Shown here piece after piece: positions 53,126-62,144 of a stretch of 64,000 nt of DNA. Every line of letters starts with the position of its first letter. Position 1 is the first letter of the stretch. Position numbers and translations under genes: made by a program. Source of the DNA: Clostridium transplantifaecale. Lineage in GTDB: Bacteria; Bacillota; Clostridia; Lachnospirales; Lachnospiraceae. Location: the NCBI RefSeq assembly GCF_900626075.1, contig NZ_UYZY01000001.1, positions 558,001-622,000 on the forward strand, written 5' to 3'. Below the pieces are notes generated by a model, which was not told the DNA's origin, searched no databases, and worked only from the letters and a program-made list of their open reading frames with translations.

Positions 53126-54793
53126 TTACTCTACGGAAATCATATAGTAATAAATCGGCTGGCCTCCGTTGTGAAGCTCTATCTCGCAGCCGGCAAATTC
53201 CTCCTGTGCCTTTGCATACAGGCTCCCGGCCTCGTCTTCCTTGATATCCTCACCGTAGTATATGGAAATCAGTTCCGATTCTTCGTCAACCATGGTGCGG
53301 AGTGTCTTGAGAGACACATCTTCGACATCTTTTCCGACCGCCAGCATACCGCTGTCGCCGATACCCATGATGTCGCCCTGGGAGATCTCCATTCCGTCGA
53401 TGGAGGTGTTGCGCACCGCATACGTAATCTGGCCGCTCTTTACGCGTCCCATCTCCTGGATCATCAGATCCAGATTTTCTTCCGAGGAGAGATCCGGAGC
53501 AAAATTGATGATAGCCGTGATTCCCTGCGGAACCGTTTTGGAAGGAACAACTACAATTTTCTTATCCTTTACAAGACTTCTGGCCTGCTCCGCCGCCAGA
53601 ATAATATTTTTATTGTTCGGCAGGATGTAAATAGTGTCGGCATTGACACGGTCGATGGCATTCAACATGTCTTCCGTGCTGGGGTTCATTGTCTGTCCTC
53701 CCTCAATGAGGTAATCGGCGCCGATGCCCTTAAAAATCCCGCTCATGCCTTCACCGATGGAAACGGCGATAAAGCCATATGTTTTTCTTGGTTCCCTGGC
53801 CTTTTCCTCTTCCTTCTGCTCCTTAGCCAGTTTCTCGGCATCCTTAATCAGCCTTTCCTGATGCTCTTCCCTCATATTGTCGATCTTCATCCTTGAGAGG
53901 GAACCGTAAGTGAGGGCTTTCTGGATTGCCAGGCCAGGATCGTTAGTGTGGACATGAACCTTTACCATGTCGTCGTCGGACACCACCACGATGGAGTCTC
54001 CGATGGATTCGAGATAGCTCTTGAATTCATGTTCCGTCTTCTGGTTGTATGCCTTCTCAATATTCACAATAAATTCAGTACAGTAACCGAATTTGATGTC
54101 GAAATCACCTGAAGCGCTGCCGGTCTGAAGCGGCGCCTGGGGAGCTTTAGCACCCTCGACGGACAAATCGAGTTCCTTGCCCATAAGTCCGTCCAGACAG
54201 CCCTTTAACACCTGCATCAGGCCCTGGCCGCCGGAATCCACAACACCTGCCTCCTTGAGGATCGGCAGCATCTCCGGCGTCTGGCTCAGCACATAATCGC
54301 CATGTTCTATCACCTTCTGAACAAATTCGATAATATCCTCCGTCTGCGACACGAGTTCGGAGGCCTTGTCCGCCATTCCCTTGGCAACCGTGAGGATTGT
54401 GCCCTCCTTCGGCTTCATGACAGCCTTATACGCCGTCTCGGTTCCCCGGTTGAACGCGTTGGCAAGCGTCGTTGTCGTAATGACGTCCACATTCTTGATT
54501 TCCTTCGTAAAGCCGCGGAAAAGCTGGGAAAGAATTACACCTGAGTTACCTCGGGCTCCTCTTAAAGAACCGGATGAAATCGCCTTGGCGAGAGATTCCA
54601 TGGTTGGCTTTTCAATCGCCGCAACCTCTCTGGCCGCTGAAAGTATCGTCATCGTCATATTCGTTCCCGTATCGCCGTCCGGCACGGGGAATACGTTCAG
54701 CTCATTAATCCATTCTTTATTAGCCTCAAGGCCTTTTGCTCCGGCCAGAAATGCTTTTTTCAGCATCTCGGCGTCTATATAGTTCATACCCAC
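53126..54793 (-). CDS. fakA: Fatty acid kinase catalytic subunit FakA (YloV)
   Basis: Phosphorylates fatty acids bound to FakB (DegV-type) proteins, giving acyl phosphate, which PlsY (45.4 kb) can use. The N-terminal DAK2/DhaL domain has VPDGDTGTNMTMT (~37-49), with the Asp residues that bind ATP-Mg; SGSLRGARGNSGVILSQLFRG follows. The middle domain shows GYCTEFIVN and the C-terminal DegV-like region KTYGFIAVSIGEGMSGIF. 555 residues. The start is a GTG at 54793, AAGGAGG 8 bases upstream; the ATG two codons later is less well spaced. 13 bases after asp23. No fakB gene is in the window. Confidence 0.93.
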   Translation of the reverse strand: MGMNYIDAEMLKKAFLAGAKGLEANKEWINELNVFPVPDGDTGTNMTMTILSAAREVAAIEKPTMESLAKAISSGSLRGARGNSGVILSQLFRGFTKEIKNVDVITTTTLANAFNRGTETAYKAVMKPKEGTILTVAKGMADKASELVSQTEDIIEFVQKVIEHGDYVLSQTPEMLPILKEAGVVDSGGQGLMQVLKGCLDGLMGKELDLSVEGAKAPQAPLQTGSASGDFDIKFGYCTEFIVNIEKAYNQKTEHEFKSYLESIGDSIVVVSDDDMVKVHVHTNDPGLAIQKALTYGSLSRMKIDNMREEHQERLIKDAEKLAKEQKEEEKAREPRKTYGFIAVSIGEGMSGIFKGIGADYLIEGGQTMNPSTEDMLNAIDRVNADTIYILPNNKNIILAAEQARSLVKDKKIVVVPSKTVPQGITAIINFAPDLSSEENLDLMIQEMGRVKSGQITYAVRNTSIDGMEISQGDIMGIGDSGMLAVGKDVEDVSLKTLRTMVDEESELISIYYGEDIKEDEAGSLYAKAQEEFAGCEIELHNGGQPIYYYMISVE

Positions 54794-54806
54794 GGGTAGT
54801 TCCTCC

Positions 54807-55163
54807 TTAATCTATCACTCTTACGCCTTCAACGAAGATATTGATCTTCTCGACCGTCATGCCTGTAAATTCTTCAACTTTATATTTAACATTCTCTATC
54901 AGATTGTCTGCAACAGTCGAAATACTTACACCATAGCTGACAATGACGTGGAAGTCAATGCTGATTTCATTCTCTTTGATTGATACATTAATACCATGGG
55001 TCAGACTGTCCCTCTTAAGCAGCTTTACGAGCCCGTCCTTCATACTTACAGCGGCCATACCGACTATGCCAAAGCATTCCACTGCTGTAGTCCCTGCATA
55101 CATGGCGATTACTTCAGGGTCGATCTGGATCGAACCTAATTTATTATTAATGCGACCTTTCAT
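54807..55163 (-). CDS. Asp23/Gls24-family protein
   Basis: 118-residue protein of the Asp23/Gls24 (YloU) family, linked to envelope homeostasis and alkaline shock in Firmicutes. GSIQIDPEVIAMYAGTTAVECFGIVGMAAVSM and NIFVEGVRVID are family segments. No signal peptide. The asp23-fakA pair, divergent from rpmB, is a conserved Firmicutes arrangement. Biochemical role not settled. Confidence 0.93.
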   Translation of the reverse strand: MKGRINNKLGSIQIDPEVIAMYAGTTAVECFGIVGMAAVSMKDGLVKLLKRDSLTHGINVSIKENEISIDFHVIVSYGVSISTVADNLIENVKYKVEEFTGMTVEKINIFVEGVRVID

Positions 55164-55286
55164 ATCTCACAGCCTCCATTTCTTACTCAATTACTGAGCT
55201 TATTATGCCGGATGGCAACATCGTATCCGGCTATTAGTGATTATACATTATTTTCGCAAAAAAAGAAACAAATTTTTAAATTTCAC

Positions 55287-55315
55287 TTGCAAAATTCCAT
55301 GCTTTCTGCTATTAT
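55287..55315 (+). promoter_or_regulatory. rpmB promoter
   Basis: TTGCAA (55287-55292), 17 bases, TATTAT (55310-55315). It gives a leader of about 50 bases ending in AAGGAGG. Confidence 0.65.
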
Positions 55316-55372
55316 AAATTTTGTTATGGATTTTTAATAGGAAGTCCAATGTTCGGTTAAGGAGGTGCAATA

Positions 55373-55558
55373 ATGGCTAAATGTGCAATCTGTGAAAAAG
55401 CTGCCCACTTCGGTAATGCAGTAAGCCACTCACATAGAAGATCCAACAAAATGTGGAAAGCTAACGTTAAGTCTGTTAAGGTAAAAACTAACGGCGGAGC
55501 TCAGAAGATGTATGTATGTACTTCTTGCTTAAGAGCCGGTTTAGTAGAAAGAGCTTAA
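55373..55558 (+). CDS. rpmB: 50S ribosomal protein L28
   Basis: 61-residue large-subunit protein. It begins MAKCAICEKAAHFGNAVSHS and is of the zinc-ribbon (C+) type: CxxC at 4-7 and CxxC at 49-52. Zinc-free paralogues replace such proteins under zinc starvation in some bacteria; none is in this window. AAGGAGG is 7 bases before the ATG. Own promoter and terminator. Confidence 0.98.
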   Translation: MAKCAICEKAAHFGNAVSHSHRRSNKMWKANVKSVKVKTNGGAQKMYVCTSCLRAGLVERA

Positions 55559-55575
55559 TCGTCATGGAAAGTGAG

Positions 55576-55604
55576 GCCCCTGGTATCTGCCGGGGGCTGT
55601 TTTT
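55576..55604 (+). terminator. Terminator after rpmB
   Basis: GCCCCTGG (55576-55583), six-base loop, CCGGGGGC (55590-55597), then TGTTTTTTC. One T-G wobble in the stem. Confidence 0.88.
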
Positions 55605-55635
55605 TCTTTTTCTCTATTTTTGATTCTATAAGCAC

Positions 55636-55659
55636 AAGAGCCCGGCACGCCGGACTCTT
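55636..55659. terminator. Hairpin between convergent rpmB and the small membrane gene
   Basis: AAGAGcCCGG and CCGGaCTCTT with a 4-base loop. No U-run on either side, so either a weak bidirectional terminator or a chance stem. Confidence 0.4.
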
Positions 55660-55711
55660 ACGTTATCTGCAATAAGGAATTCATTTCATAATCCCCTCTG
55701 AGTTGTTCACT

Positions 55712-55849
55712 TTAACAAAAAAACATATTATATCCGATAATCAGGCATGAGATGGCGGCACAGACCCACAGGAAGTTCTTGGGAAAAATGAGTACCAGCA
55801 TCATTCCAATGCCAATGGAAAATATTACAAGCCCGCATAGACGCCTCAC
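55712..55849 (-). CDS. 45-residue hydrophobic membrane protein
   Basis: A short frame with a strong GGGAGGAG 6-7 bases before a GTG start at 55849. It encodes MRRLCGLVIFSIGIGMMLVL, then IFPKNFLWVCAAISCLIIGY and NMFFC. Two helices are joined by a Pro-Lys-Asn turn, with Cys near both ends. Similar two-helix peptides with an LCG start and a GYN-F-C end occur in Clostridia near sporulation genes, to my recollection; function unknown. It follows gerW by 96 bases. Confidence 0.65.
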   Translation of the reverse strand: MRRLCGLVIFSIGIGMMLVLIFPKNFLWVCAAISCLIIGYNMFFC

Positions 55850-55945
55850 GGCAGTCTCCTCCCTGAATAATCCGGTTATGAGTAGTATATGCCCGGCCTG
55901 GCCGTTTGATGCATCTTAGCATTTTCCATTATTTTTCAGTATTCA

Positions 55946-56347
55946 TTATTTTTCAGATAGGTCTTCGGCCATCGCTTCTGCCTTCTCCATTGCGTCGTCG
56001 GAGATTACGCTTTCCTTGCCGTTTGTAAAACGGTTTACGAAGTCGGGCACCATATCGATAATCTTTGTCACGGCATCCTGGTGCTTAATATTTACAAGCT
56101 TTGTAACCCCGTTCTGTATCACGAGGATCGCACTTGGACTCATCTTAGCGCTCATGCCGCCGGCGCCGTTATTCTTGGACGGCTGGCTGAAAGCGCCTGC
56201 CGCCATACCGCAGGTCACGTCCACCAGCGGGAGGATGATCGTATCATCGATCTTCACCGCTTCTCCCACCACGGTTTTTGTGGTCACAAAATTATCCATT
56301 CCTTTAAACAGCGCATCTACCGTAGATGAAAACTGATTATCTGCCAT
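55946..56347 (-). CDS. gerW: Spore germination protein GerW (YtfJ)
   Basis: 133-residue sporulation protein of the YtfJ/GerW family, located in the spore and needed for normal germination in Bacillus. TKTVVGEAVKIDDTIILPLVDVTCG and MSPSAILVIQNG are the family core, with a Gly-rich stretch (NNGAGGMSAKM) between. ATG at 56347 with AGGAGG upstream, one base after the DUF2953 stop: the ytfI-ytfJ-type pairing seen in spore formers. Confidence 0.93.
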   Translation of the reverse strand: MADNQFSSTVDALFKGMDNFVTTKTVVGEAVKIDDTIILPLVDVTCGMAAGAFSQPSKNNGAGGMSAKMSPSAILVIQNGVTKLVNIKHQDAVTKIIDMVPDFVNRFTNGKESVISDDAMEKAEAMAEDLSEK

Positions 56348-56348
56348 A

Positions 56349-57311
56349 TTACATTCCTCCTCGGTTCAGGAAGCGCTTAAGCTGTTTCCTGAAATTTTTA
56401 TTTAGCAATACTCTGATTCCTGCCATAAGGAGCGTTCCCGTCCGGATGCGCCCTTTTAAAGATACGTTTCCCTCCAGTACCTGTCTGTCAAATACGGGTT
56501 CTATCACGAGATTATCGCGGTACAGGGGGTAGAGAAGAGCCGCCCAGGTAAGCACCTGTCCGGTTATATACGGCTCATCGGAGCCAAAGGTAATATTCCC
56601 TTTAAGTTTCACCGGCAAAATGTGGCGTAATACCTTTTTAAGCTGTTTTTTTATCAGCCGGTATGTTTTTCTGTTCTCTTCGTCTTTCAGATAAGCCGTC
56701 ACGGTTTCTTTCCAGTCGTCCGCTTTTTTCAGGGCTGCAATGATATTCCTAATAAAAAGCATCACTCTGCGGAAAAGATTCTGAATCCCGGCGGCGATGC
56801 GGGAGAAGATATTCCCCCTGCCGGCTTCTTTATGCGGGGGCACGGGGATTTCTTCCTCAGACCGTAAAAACGGCGCTCCGGCTTCTTCCTCCTGTTCCTC
56901 CCCGCCCGGTTTCTCCGGCTCTTCTCCGCCCAGTTCCTGTGCGGAAAGAAGGGGTTCCTCCCGGAAATCGCCGGTATAACTGTCCGCCGCGTCGTCGATA
57001 AACTCCTCGGCGTCGGGAATAAGCTCTTCCTCCACGGTTTCTTCCGCCTCTTTCCCATCCTCACGGAATACGGGAAAGCCCAGAATCCGGACCAGTATTT
57101 TCAGTTCGCCGTAATAGCTCACCCGCACCGACAAAAGATGCAGAAACCATGTCAGACGGAACATTCCTTCCGGCTTTCCGTAATAGGAACCCTGCAGCCT
57201 GTATCTGAACGGAACAAGAAGGACAGACAAAAGGACCAGGATAAGCAGTCCCAGGACGGCAAGCAGCAGGAATCCCGCTATTTTCAATATTAGCAACAAA
57301 ATATGGAGCAT
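56349..57311 (-). CDS. DUF2953 membrane protein (YtfI-like)
   Basis: 320 residues. An N-terminal transmembrane segment (LLLAVLGLLILVLLSVLLVPF) leads into the DUF2953 domain (FRLTWFLHLLSVRVSYYGEL), an acidic, Glu/Pro-rich region (~75-175) and a C-terminal part with IKKQLKKVLRHILPVKLKGN and GTLLMAGIRVLLNKNF. Its position directly upstream of gerW matches ytfI-ytfJ. The start at 57311 has GAGG 8 bases upstream; a GTG three codons earlier overlaps that site. Function unknown. Confidence 0.85.
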   Translation of the reverse strand: MLHILLLILKIAGFLLLAVLGLLILVLLSVLLVPFRYRLQGSYYGKPEGMFRLTWFLHLLSVRVSYYGELKILVRILGFPVFREDGKEAEETVEEELIPDAEEFIDDAADSYTGDFREEPLLSAQELGGEEPEKPGGEEQEEEAGAPFLRSEEEIPVPPHKEAGRGNIFSRIAAGIQNLFRRVMLFIRNIIAALKKADDWKETVTAYLKDEENRKTYRLIKKQLKKVLRHILPVKLKGNITFGSDEPYITGQVLTWAALLYPLYRDNLVIEPVFDRQVLEGNVSLKGRIRTGTLLMAGIRVLLNKNFRKQLKRFLNRGGM

Positions 57312-57316
57312 TCCAT

Positions 57317-57640
57317 TCACCTCTGCCCATTTATAGAAAGAAATTCCTGAATGGAAAACCCGCCTGTTTTCTGGTACATTTCATCTACAATATCGCGCAC
57401 CACTTCCAGTGCCTCATAGTAGTCGGCAGCAATCCCGAGAATCAGTAAATCCTCTTTCTTACTGTAATATTCCGAAAGGAGCACGGCGGCAGGATAAATA
57501 TCCATGATGTTTTGTCCTCCGAATGAAGGGGTGATCACATGGACTCCGGCCTGAAACCGGCCTTTGCGGATATTCTGAATAATCGAAAATCGTTTTTTCT
57601 TGGCTTTTCGGCCTACATATAAATGCTTATACCAGTGCAT
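57317..57640 (-). CDS. Uncharacterised 107-residue basic protein
   Basis: It starts MHWYKHLYVGRKAKKKRFSI and continues QAGVHVITPSFGGQNIMDIY, YYSKKEDLLILGIAADYYEA and ending FLSINGQR. No membrane segment; the first 30 residues are very basic. I recall similar hypothetical proteins in Lachnospiraceae but know no function. It overlaps the upstream gene by 14 bases and ends five bases before DUF2953, so it is part of the gerW transcript. Confidence 0.75.
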   Translation of the reverse strand: MHWYKHLYVGRKAKKKRFSIIQNIRKGRFQAGVHVITPSFGGQNIMDIYPAAVLLSEYYSKKEDLLILGIAADYYEALEVVRDIVDEMYQKTGGFSIQEFLSINGQR

Positions 57641-58928
57641 TCCCCTCCACCATTATCTGCTTCAAATTCACCATGCTGGCGTCTCTCTCCGCCGTATCCA
57701 GGCACAGCGACAGGCTGTCCCTGATGTACGCCTGGATCTCTTCGAGCGTATTAAACCAGACCGGAATCTCGGCAAGCACCTTTGCCATAACGGCTCTGGA
57801 AGTAAATTTCGCCGTGCGTTTCAGGCGCGTCTCCAGTTCTGTAAACAGCCGTTCCAGCGAGGTCTCGTAAATCTCATCCGTCACTTTCACGCCGTCTGCG
57901 TTCATCTCAAGCGGCGCTGCAAAATTTCCGGAAAGAAGCTGGCCGGCCACAAAGACATCTTCATCACCGGTGCTGTACCGATCCATCTGTTTTACATACT
58001 GCTCCCAGTAATACTCCTGCTTTCCCTCCAGAGGGGCGAACATTTCAAAAACCCGTCCGTCATCCTCCGTGAAAAATCCGTCTTTTCCCCTGCGTTTTTG
58101 CAGAATCGCCCCCAGGGTCTCCTGCAGAACGCTCTGGTATGGAGACGGTTCCGCAAAGGCCTTGGCCCGCATCATCACACACAGATCATTGATCAGCGGA
58201 GGCAGGCAGACAAGCTGCCCTAAAAGAAGAGAAAGGTTTCCATAGCTTTCCTCATAGCGGCTCTTGAGTTTTGTATAATCTTCTTTTGGCAGGCTAAGAT
58301 AATCACAGTTTTCAAGCTCCAGGGCCAGGCTTCTGAACCCTGTAAAAAGTTCCGGATCCTCTCCCGCCTTCTCAAATAAGGGCAGCGCGGCAGCGCTCCG
58401 TATCCGCCAGATCATGCGGTCAAGATCGCTTTTGTCCCTGCCCTTGTAAGGCCGTAAGCTCTCCTCTATCACACTGTAGAATTTACTCTTTGTAAAACGG
58501 ACGGGAAGTTCGCCGATGATTGTCTGGATGCGGTGGTTGACGTCAAGCTGATTCTCTCCGTCCATGACATAATCCATCAGATCGTCTGCCAGGACCTCAG
58601 GAGAAATCAGGACCGGGTCTGTGCCGTACAGTTTCCGCTCCATTCTGTCCAGGGCGTATTCGTGGATGCAGAAGCAGTCCAGATAAAGTGTCATCTGATT
58701 CAAAAGGCCAAGTACGCGTCCTCTCACAGCCACCAGGCCGGGGTACTCATTTCCCCACTCCAGAAAGGCCTCCGTCTTTTCGGTAATCATCTCTGCAAAG
58801 CCGTCCAGAAATCCGGTTGTCTCCGCTTTATCCATATCTTCAAATAAACTGAACAGATTAAGCACAAATCTTGTATAGGAATAATAATACGCTGCCGAAA
58901 GCAGCTTTTTCTTATCAATACTGCCCAA
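57627..58928 (-). CDS. Uncharacterised 433-residue soluble protein
   Basis: No family recognised. Mostly helical, without membrane segments or a signal peptide. Notable stretches: KKLLSAAYYYSYTRFVLNLF at the N-terminus, LLNQMTLYLDCFCIHEYALD (~95-115), GELPVRFTKSKFYSVIEESL (~155-175), and a C-terminal FTSRAVMAKVLAEIPVWFNT. The start is a TTG at 58928 with GGGAAG upstream. It overlaps the next gene by 14 bases, so both are translated together, upstream of DUF2953-gerW. A role in sporulation is only suggested by position. Confidence 0.7.
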   Translation of the reverse strand: MGSIDKKKLLSAAYYYSYTRFVLNLFSLFEDMDKAETTGFLDGFAEMITEKTEAFLEWGNEYPGLVAVRGRVLGLLNQMTLYLDCFCIHEYALDRMERKLYGTDPVLISPEVLADDLMDYVMDGENQLDVNHRIQTIIGELPVRFTKSKFYSVIEESLRPYKGRDKSDLDRMIWRIRSAAALPLFEKAGEDPELFTGFRSLALELENCDYLSLPKEDYTKLKSRYEESYGNLSLLLGQLVCLPPLINDLCVMMRAKAFAEPSPYQSVLQETLGAILQKRRGKDGFFTEDDGRVFEMFAPLEGKQEYYWEQYVKQMDRYSTGDEDVFVAGQLLSGNFAAPLEMNADGVKVTDEIYETSLERLFTELETRLKRTAKFTSRAVMAKVLAEIPVWFNTLEEIQAYIRDSLSLCLDTAERDASMVNLKQIMVEGNALV

Positions 58929-58998
58929 TTCTTCTTCCCTTCAGCCTTTCTCCTTCATAGTCGGCAATGAAAAGTCCGCAGGGCGGGCTTTCGTTGTC

Positions 58999-60252
58999 TT
59001 AGTCCTTTTTATACTGGTTCAGGACCGAACGTCTGAGCAGATCCAGGGCCTGGACTACTGTCTGCTCCCTGATCTTCTCCCTGTTTCCGTTAAAATGGAA
59101 TTCCTCCACTTTGACACTGTCCTTCATGTAACATGCAATATAGACAAGGCCCACCGGTTTTTCCGGGGTACCTCCGTCGGGACCGGCCACGCCCGTAACC
59201 GCCACACAGATATCGGCATCGGTTGCAAATACACCGCCGGTCGCCATCTCCTTGGCCGTCTGCTCGCTGACCGCCCCGTATTTCCTGAGCGTAGTTTTGC
59301 TGACATCGAGGACTTTCCTCTTGGCTTTGTTGGAGTAGGTGATAAAACCCTGGCGGAATACTTCCGAAGCGCCCGGGACATTGACAAGGCGTCCGGCCAG
59401 AAGGCCGCCCGTACAGGATTCCGCAGTCGTTACGGTCAAATCATACTTGGTGAGCAGGCGCACTACAACGTCTTCCAGCGTCTCTTTCTCGTCCGTCGTA
59501 TAAACTGCTATGCCAAAACGCTTTTTAATCTCCTTCACAACCGGTTTCAGTATCTTCTTGGCCTCGTCATCCGATTCGGCCCTGGCTGTAACCCGGATAT
59601 GCACTTCCTTTGTCTTGGCGTAGGTGGCGATGGTGGGGTTCGTCTGGTTGTCAATCAAATCGAGGAGCATCTCCTCCACCTTGCTTTCACCGAAACCGCA
59701 GATTTTGATCATCTGGGAACGGATAACGCCGGACTGTTTTCCCTGGATATAAGGGCTGACCTGCTTTTCAAACATCGGGTACATCTCCCCTGGAGGTCCC
59801 GGAAGCAGAATCGCAATTTTGCCGTCTTTTTCCATGGCAAGCCCCGGAGCCGTTCCGTTCTGGTTTTCAAAGACCACGGCGCCTTCCGGAACGAGAGCCT
59901 GTCCCCAGTTACTGTCAGGCAGCTCGCTCTTCATCCTCAGCTTGTACCACTCTTCCAAATGGGCCCTGACGGAACTGTCCTCGACGAGATGAAATCCCAT
60001 CACCTCCGCACAGACTTCCTTCGTAATATCATCCTCCGTCGGCCCGAGGCCTCCGTTTAAAACAATGACATCCGCCCTGCCAAGCGCGGTTTTTATCACC
60101 TCGGCCATGCGCTCCCTGTTGTCGCCGACCGTCGTCTGATAATAGACGGACAAGCCGAGCATGGCACATTTTTCAGAGAGATAACGGGCATTCGTATTTA
60201 CAATATTTCCAAGCAGCAGTTCCGTTCCCACGGAAATCAGTTCAACAACCAT
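58999..60252 (-). CDS. cinA: CinA: nucleotide-processing/NMN deamidase-type protein
   Basis: 417 residues: N-terminal MoCF-biosynthesis-like domain (VGTELLLGNIVNTNARYLSE; LNGGLGPTEDDITKEVCAEV), a middle domain, and the C-terminal CinA amidohydrolase domain (TTAESCTGGLLAGRLVNVPG; AVTGVAGPDGGTPEKPVGLV). The family hydrolyses ADP-ribose and deamidates NMN, and is linked to competence and damage response. GGGAG precedes the ATG. Two bases after pgsA. recA, often next, is not in the window. Confidence 0.95.
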   Translation of the reverse strand: MVVELISVGTELLLGNIVNTNARYLSEKCAMLGLSVYYQTTVGDNRERMAEVIKTALGRADVIVLNGGLGPTEDDITKEVCAEVMGFHLVEDSSVRAHLEEWYKLRMKSELPDSNWGQALVPEGAVVFENQNGTAPGLAMEKDGKIAILLPGPPGEMYPMFEKQVSPYIQGKQSGVIRSQMIKICGFGESKVEEMLLDLIDNQTNPTIATYAKTKEVHIRVTARAESDDEAKKILKPVVKEIKKRFGIAVYTTDEKETLEDVVVRLLTKYDLTVTTAESCTGGLLAGRLVNVPGASEVFRQGFITYSNKAKRKVLDVSKTTLRKYGAVSEQTAKEMATGGVFATDADICVAVTGVAGPDGGTPEKPVGLVYIACYMKDSVKVEEFHFNGNREKIREQTVVQALDLLRRSVLNQYKKD

Positions 60253-60254
60253 CT

Positions 60255-60797
60255 TTAGATGCTCCCTTCTGTAAGAATCCTGAAGTTCTTTGCGATATAG
60301 TCAATAAGTGAAATTACGGTCAGGGCAAGCGCCACCCAAACGCAGAGATTTGTGATGAGTGAAAGGGCCGGTATGTTCAGGATCAGAAGGACCACCGCCA
60401 CCATCTGGAATGTGGTCTTGAATTTACCCCAGTAGCTTGCGGCGATCACAACGCCGTTGTCGGAAGCGACCAGCCTGAATCCGCTGATAATAAATTCACG
60501 GCTGATGATAATGATGACCATCCATGCTGGAAGCTGTTTAAGCTCAATCAGGCAGATCAGCGCGGAGCAGACAAGAAGTTTATCCGCCAGCGGATCCATG
60601 AACTTGCCGAAATTCGTTACCAGATTATATTTCCTCGCGATCTTGCCGTCCAGCAGATCCGTCAGGCTGGCGACTATAAACAGAACCAGGGAAATCATGC
60701 GGAAGGTGGTGTTCTCACCTCCCTGATACAGCAGAAAGAAAACAAAAAAAGGAATCATTATGACGCGCAAAACCGTCAGCTTATTCGGTAAATTCAT
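60255..60797 (-). CDS. pgsA: CDP-diacylglycerol-glycerol-3-phosphate 3-phosphatidyltransferase
   Basis: Membrane enzyme making phosphatidylglycerol phosphate. The CDP-alcohol phosphotransferase motif DG-x2-AR-x8-G-x3-D-x3-D is complete (DGKIARKYNLVTNFG then KFMDPLAD, ~48-74). 180 residues with about 5-6 helices. The start lies within the rimO 3' end (17-base overlap), GGAG upstream. Confidence 0.96.
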   Translation of the reverse strand: MNLPNKLTVLRVIMIPFFVFFLLYQGGENTTFRMISLVLFIVASLTDLLDGKIARKYNLVTNFGKFMDPLADKLLVCSALICLIELKQLPAWMVIIIISREFIISGFRLVASDNGVVIAASYWGKFKTTFQMVAVVLLILNIPALSLITNLCVWVALALTVISLIDYIAKNFRILTEGSI

Positions 60798-62118
60798 CGA
60801 TCATCTCTCCTATCAAATCATAATCAAGGGCTCCGGTTACTTTTACCCGGCAGAAATCGCCGGACATAAGAGGAACATCCGCACTTACAAATATCAGTCC
60901 GTCCACATTTGGTGCATCCATGTAGGTCCTTCCTACAAAGGCGTTTTCATCCGCCACCTTGCCTTCAATCATAACTTCCAGAATCTTTCCGACCATATTT
61001 TCAGCCTTCTCAAACGCTATCTCCTGCTGAAGCTCCATAATCTCGTCGCGCCGCTCAGCCTTTATCTCTTCGGGAACCTGGTCCGGAAACGCTGCGGCGG
61101 GGGTATCCTCCTCGGCTGAGTAAGCAAATACGCCCAGACGGTCAAATTCCATCTCATCCACAAATTCCATCAGTTCTTCGTGGTCTTCCTGCGTCTCTCC
61201 CGGAAAACCGGAGATCAGGGTGGTCCGGAGCACAATATCCGGCACCTCCGCCCTCAGACGGGCAATCCGTTCCATGAGTTCCGCCTTGTTCGTCTTTCTT
61301 CCCATGCTCTTAAGGATCCGGTCGCTGGCATGCTGGATCGGAATATCCAGATAGTGACAGACCTTCTCTTCCTCTTTAATTACCTGTACCAGTTCTTCGG
61401 TAATCTCTTCCGGATAACAGTACTGGACTCTGATCCATTCAATTCCGGAAATCTTTGAAAGGCGGCGTAAAAGTTCGGGAAGCATCTTCTTCCCGTAAAG
61501 ATCCACTCCGTAAAGCGTGGTCTCCTGCGCCACCAGGATCAGTTCCTTAACCCCCTGCTCTGCAAGCCCCGACGCCTCCTCTAAAAGGCGCTCCATCGGC
61601 ACACTGCGGTAGGGACCGCGCAGAGATGGGATAATGCAGTAGGTACAGCGTTTGTTGCAGCCTTCCGAAATCTTTAAAAAGGCGTAATGGCCTCCCGTGG
61701 TCACAATCCGTTTCTCCGCCACCTCGGGAAGGGCCGAAAGATCGTGGAAACATGCCATATGTTCACCCTTCAGGGCCGCATTCAGCACATTCGATATCTC
61801 ATCATAGGTGGAAGTGCCGAGAATACCGTCCACCTCCGGAATCTCTTCCATAATCTCTTCCTTATAGCGCTGCGCCATGCAGCCGGTTACGATCAGGGCT
61901 TTGCAGCTTCCTGATTTTTTCAGCTCCGCCATCTCAAGGATCGTGTTTACACTTTCCTCTTTTGCGTCATTAATAAAACAGCAGGTATTCACAAGGATAA
62001 TATCCGCTTCATTTTCATCGTCGGTAAATGTATGGCCGTCCTTATTTAAAAGGCCCAGCATCATCTCCGTATCCACCAGGTTTTTATCACAGCCCAGGGA
62101 AATACAAAGTATTTTCAT
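60781..62118 (-). CDS. rimO: Ribosomal protein S12 methylthiotransferase RimO
   Basis: Radical-SAM enzyme adding a methylthio group to Asp of S12. UPF0004 domain with SLGCDKNLVDTEMMLG (C10), radical SAM motif GCNKRCTYC (~145-153) followed by IIPSLRGPYRS, and a C-terminal TRAM domain. RimO rather than MiaB is indicated by SLGCxKNLVDTE and SLRGPYRS. 445 residues. The start at 62118 (MKILCISLGC) has GGAG 7 bases upstream; open frame upstream is not used. Overlaps pgsA. Confidence 0.96.
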   Translation of the reverse strand: MKILCISLGCDKNLVDTEMMLGLLNKDGHTFTDDENEADIILVNTCCFINDAKEESVNTILEMAELKKSGSCKALIVTGCMAQRYKEEIMEEIPEVDGILGTSTYDEISNVLNAALKGEHMACFHDLSALPEVAEKRIVTTGGHYAFLKISEGCNKRCTYCIIPSLRGPYRSVPMERLLEEASGLAEQGVKELILVAQETTLYGVDLYGKKMLPELLRRLSKISGIEWIRVQYCYPEEITEELVQVIKEEEKVCHYLDIPIQHASDRILKSMGRKTNKAELMERIARLRAEVPDIVLRTTLISGFPGETQEDHEELMEFVDEMEFDRLGVFAYSAEEDTPAAAFPDQVPEEIKAERRDEIMELQQEIAFEKAENMVGKILEVMIEGKVADENAFVGRTYMDAPNVDGLIFVSADVPLMSGDFCRVKVTGALDYDLIGEMIDEFTE

Positions 62119-62144
62119 TCTTTCGCTCCAATCGGTCAATTGTT

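Noticed and set aside
59095..60060. A 321-codon plus-strand frame opposite cinA
   Set aside because: Antisense to a clear gene, with His/Arg/Phe-rich composition typical of a shadow frame.
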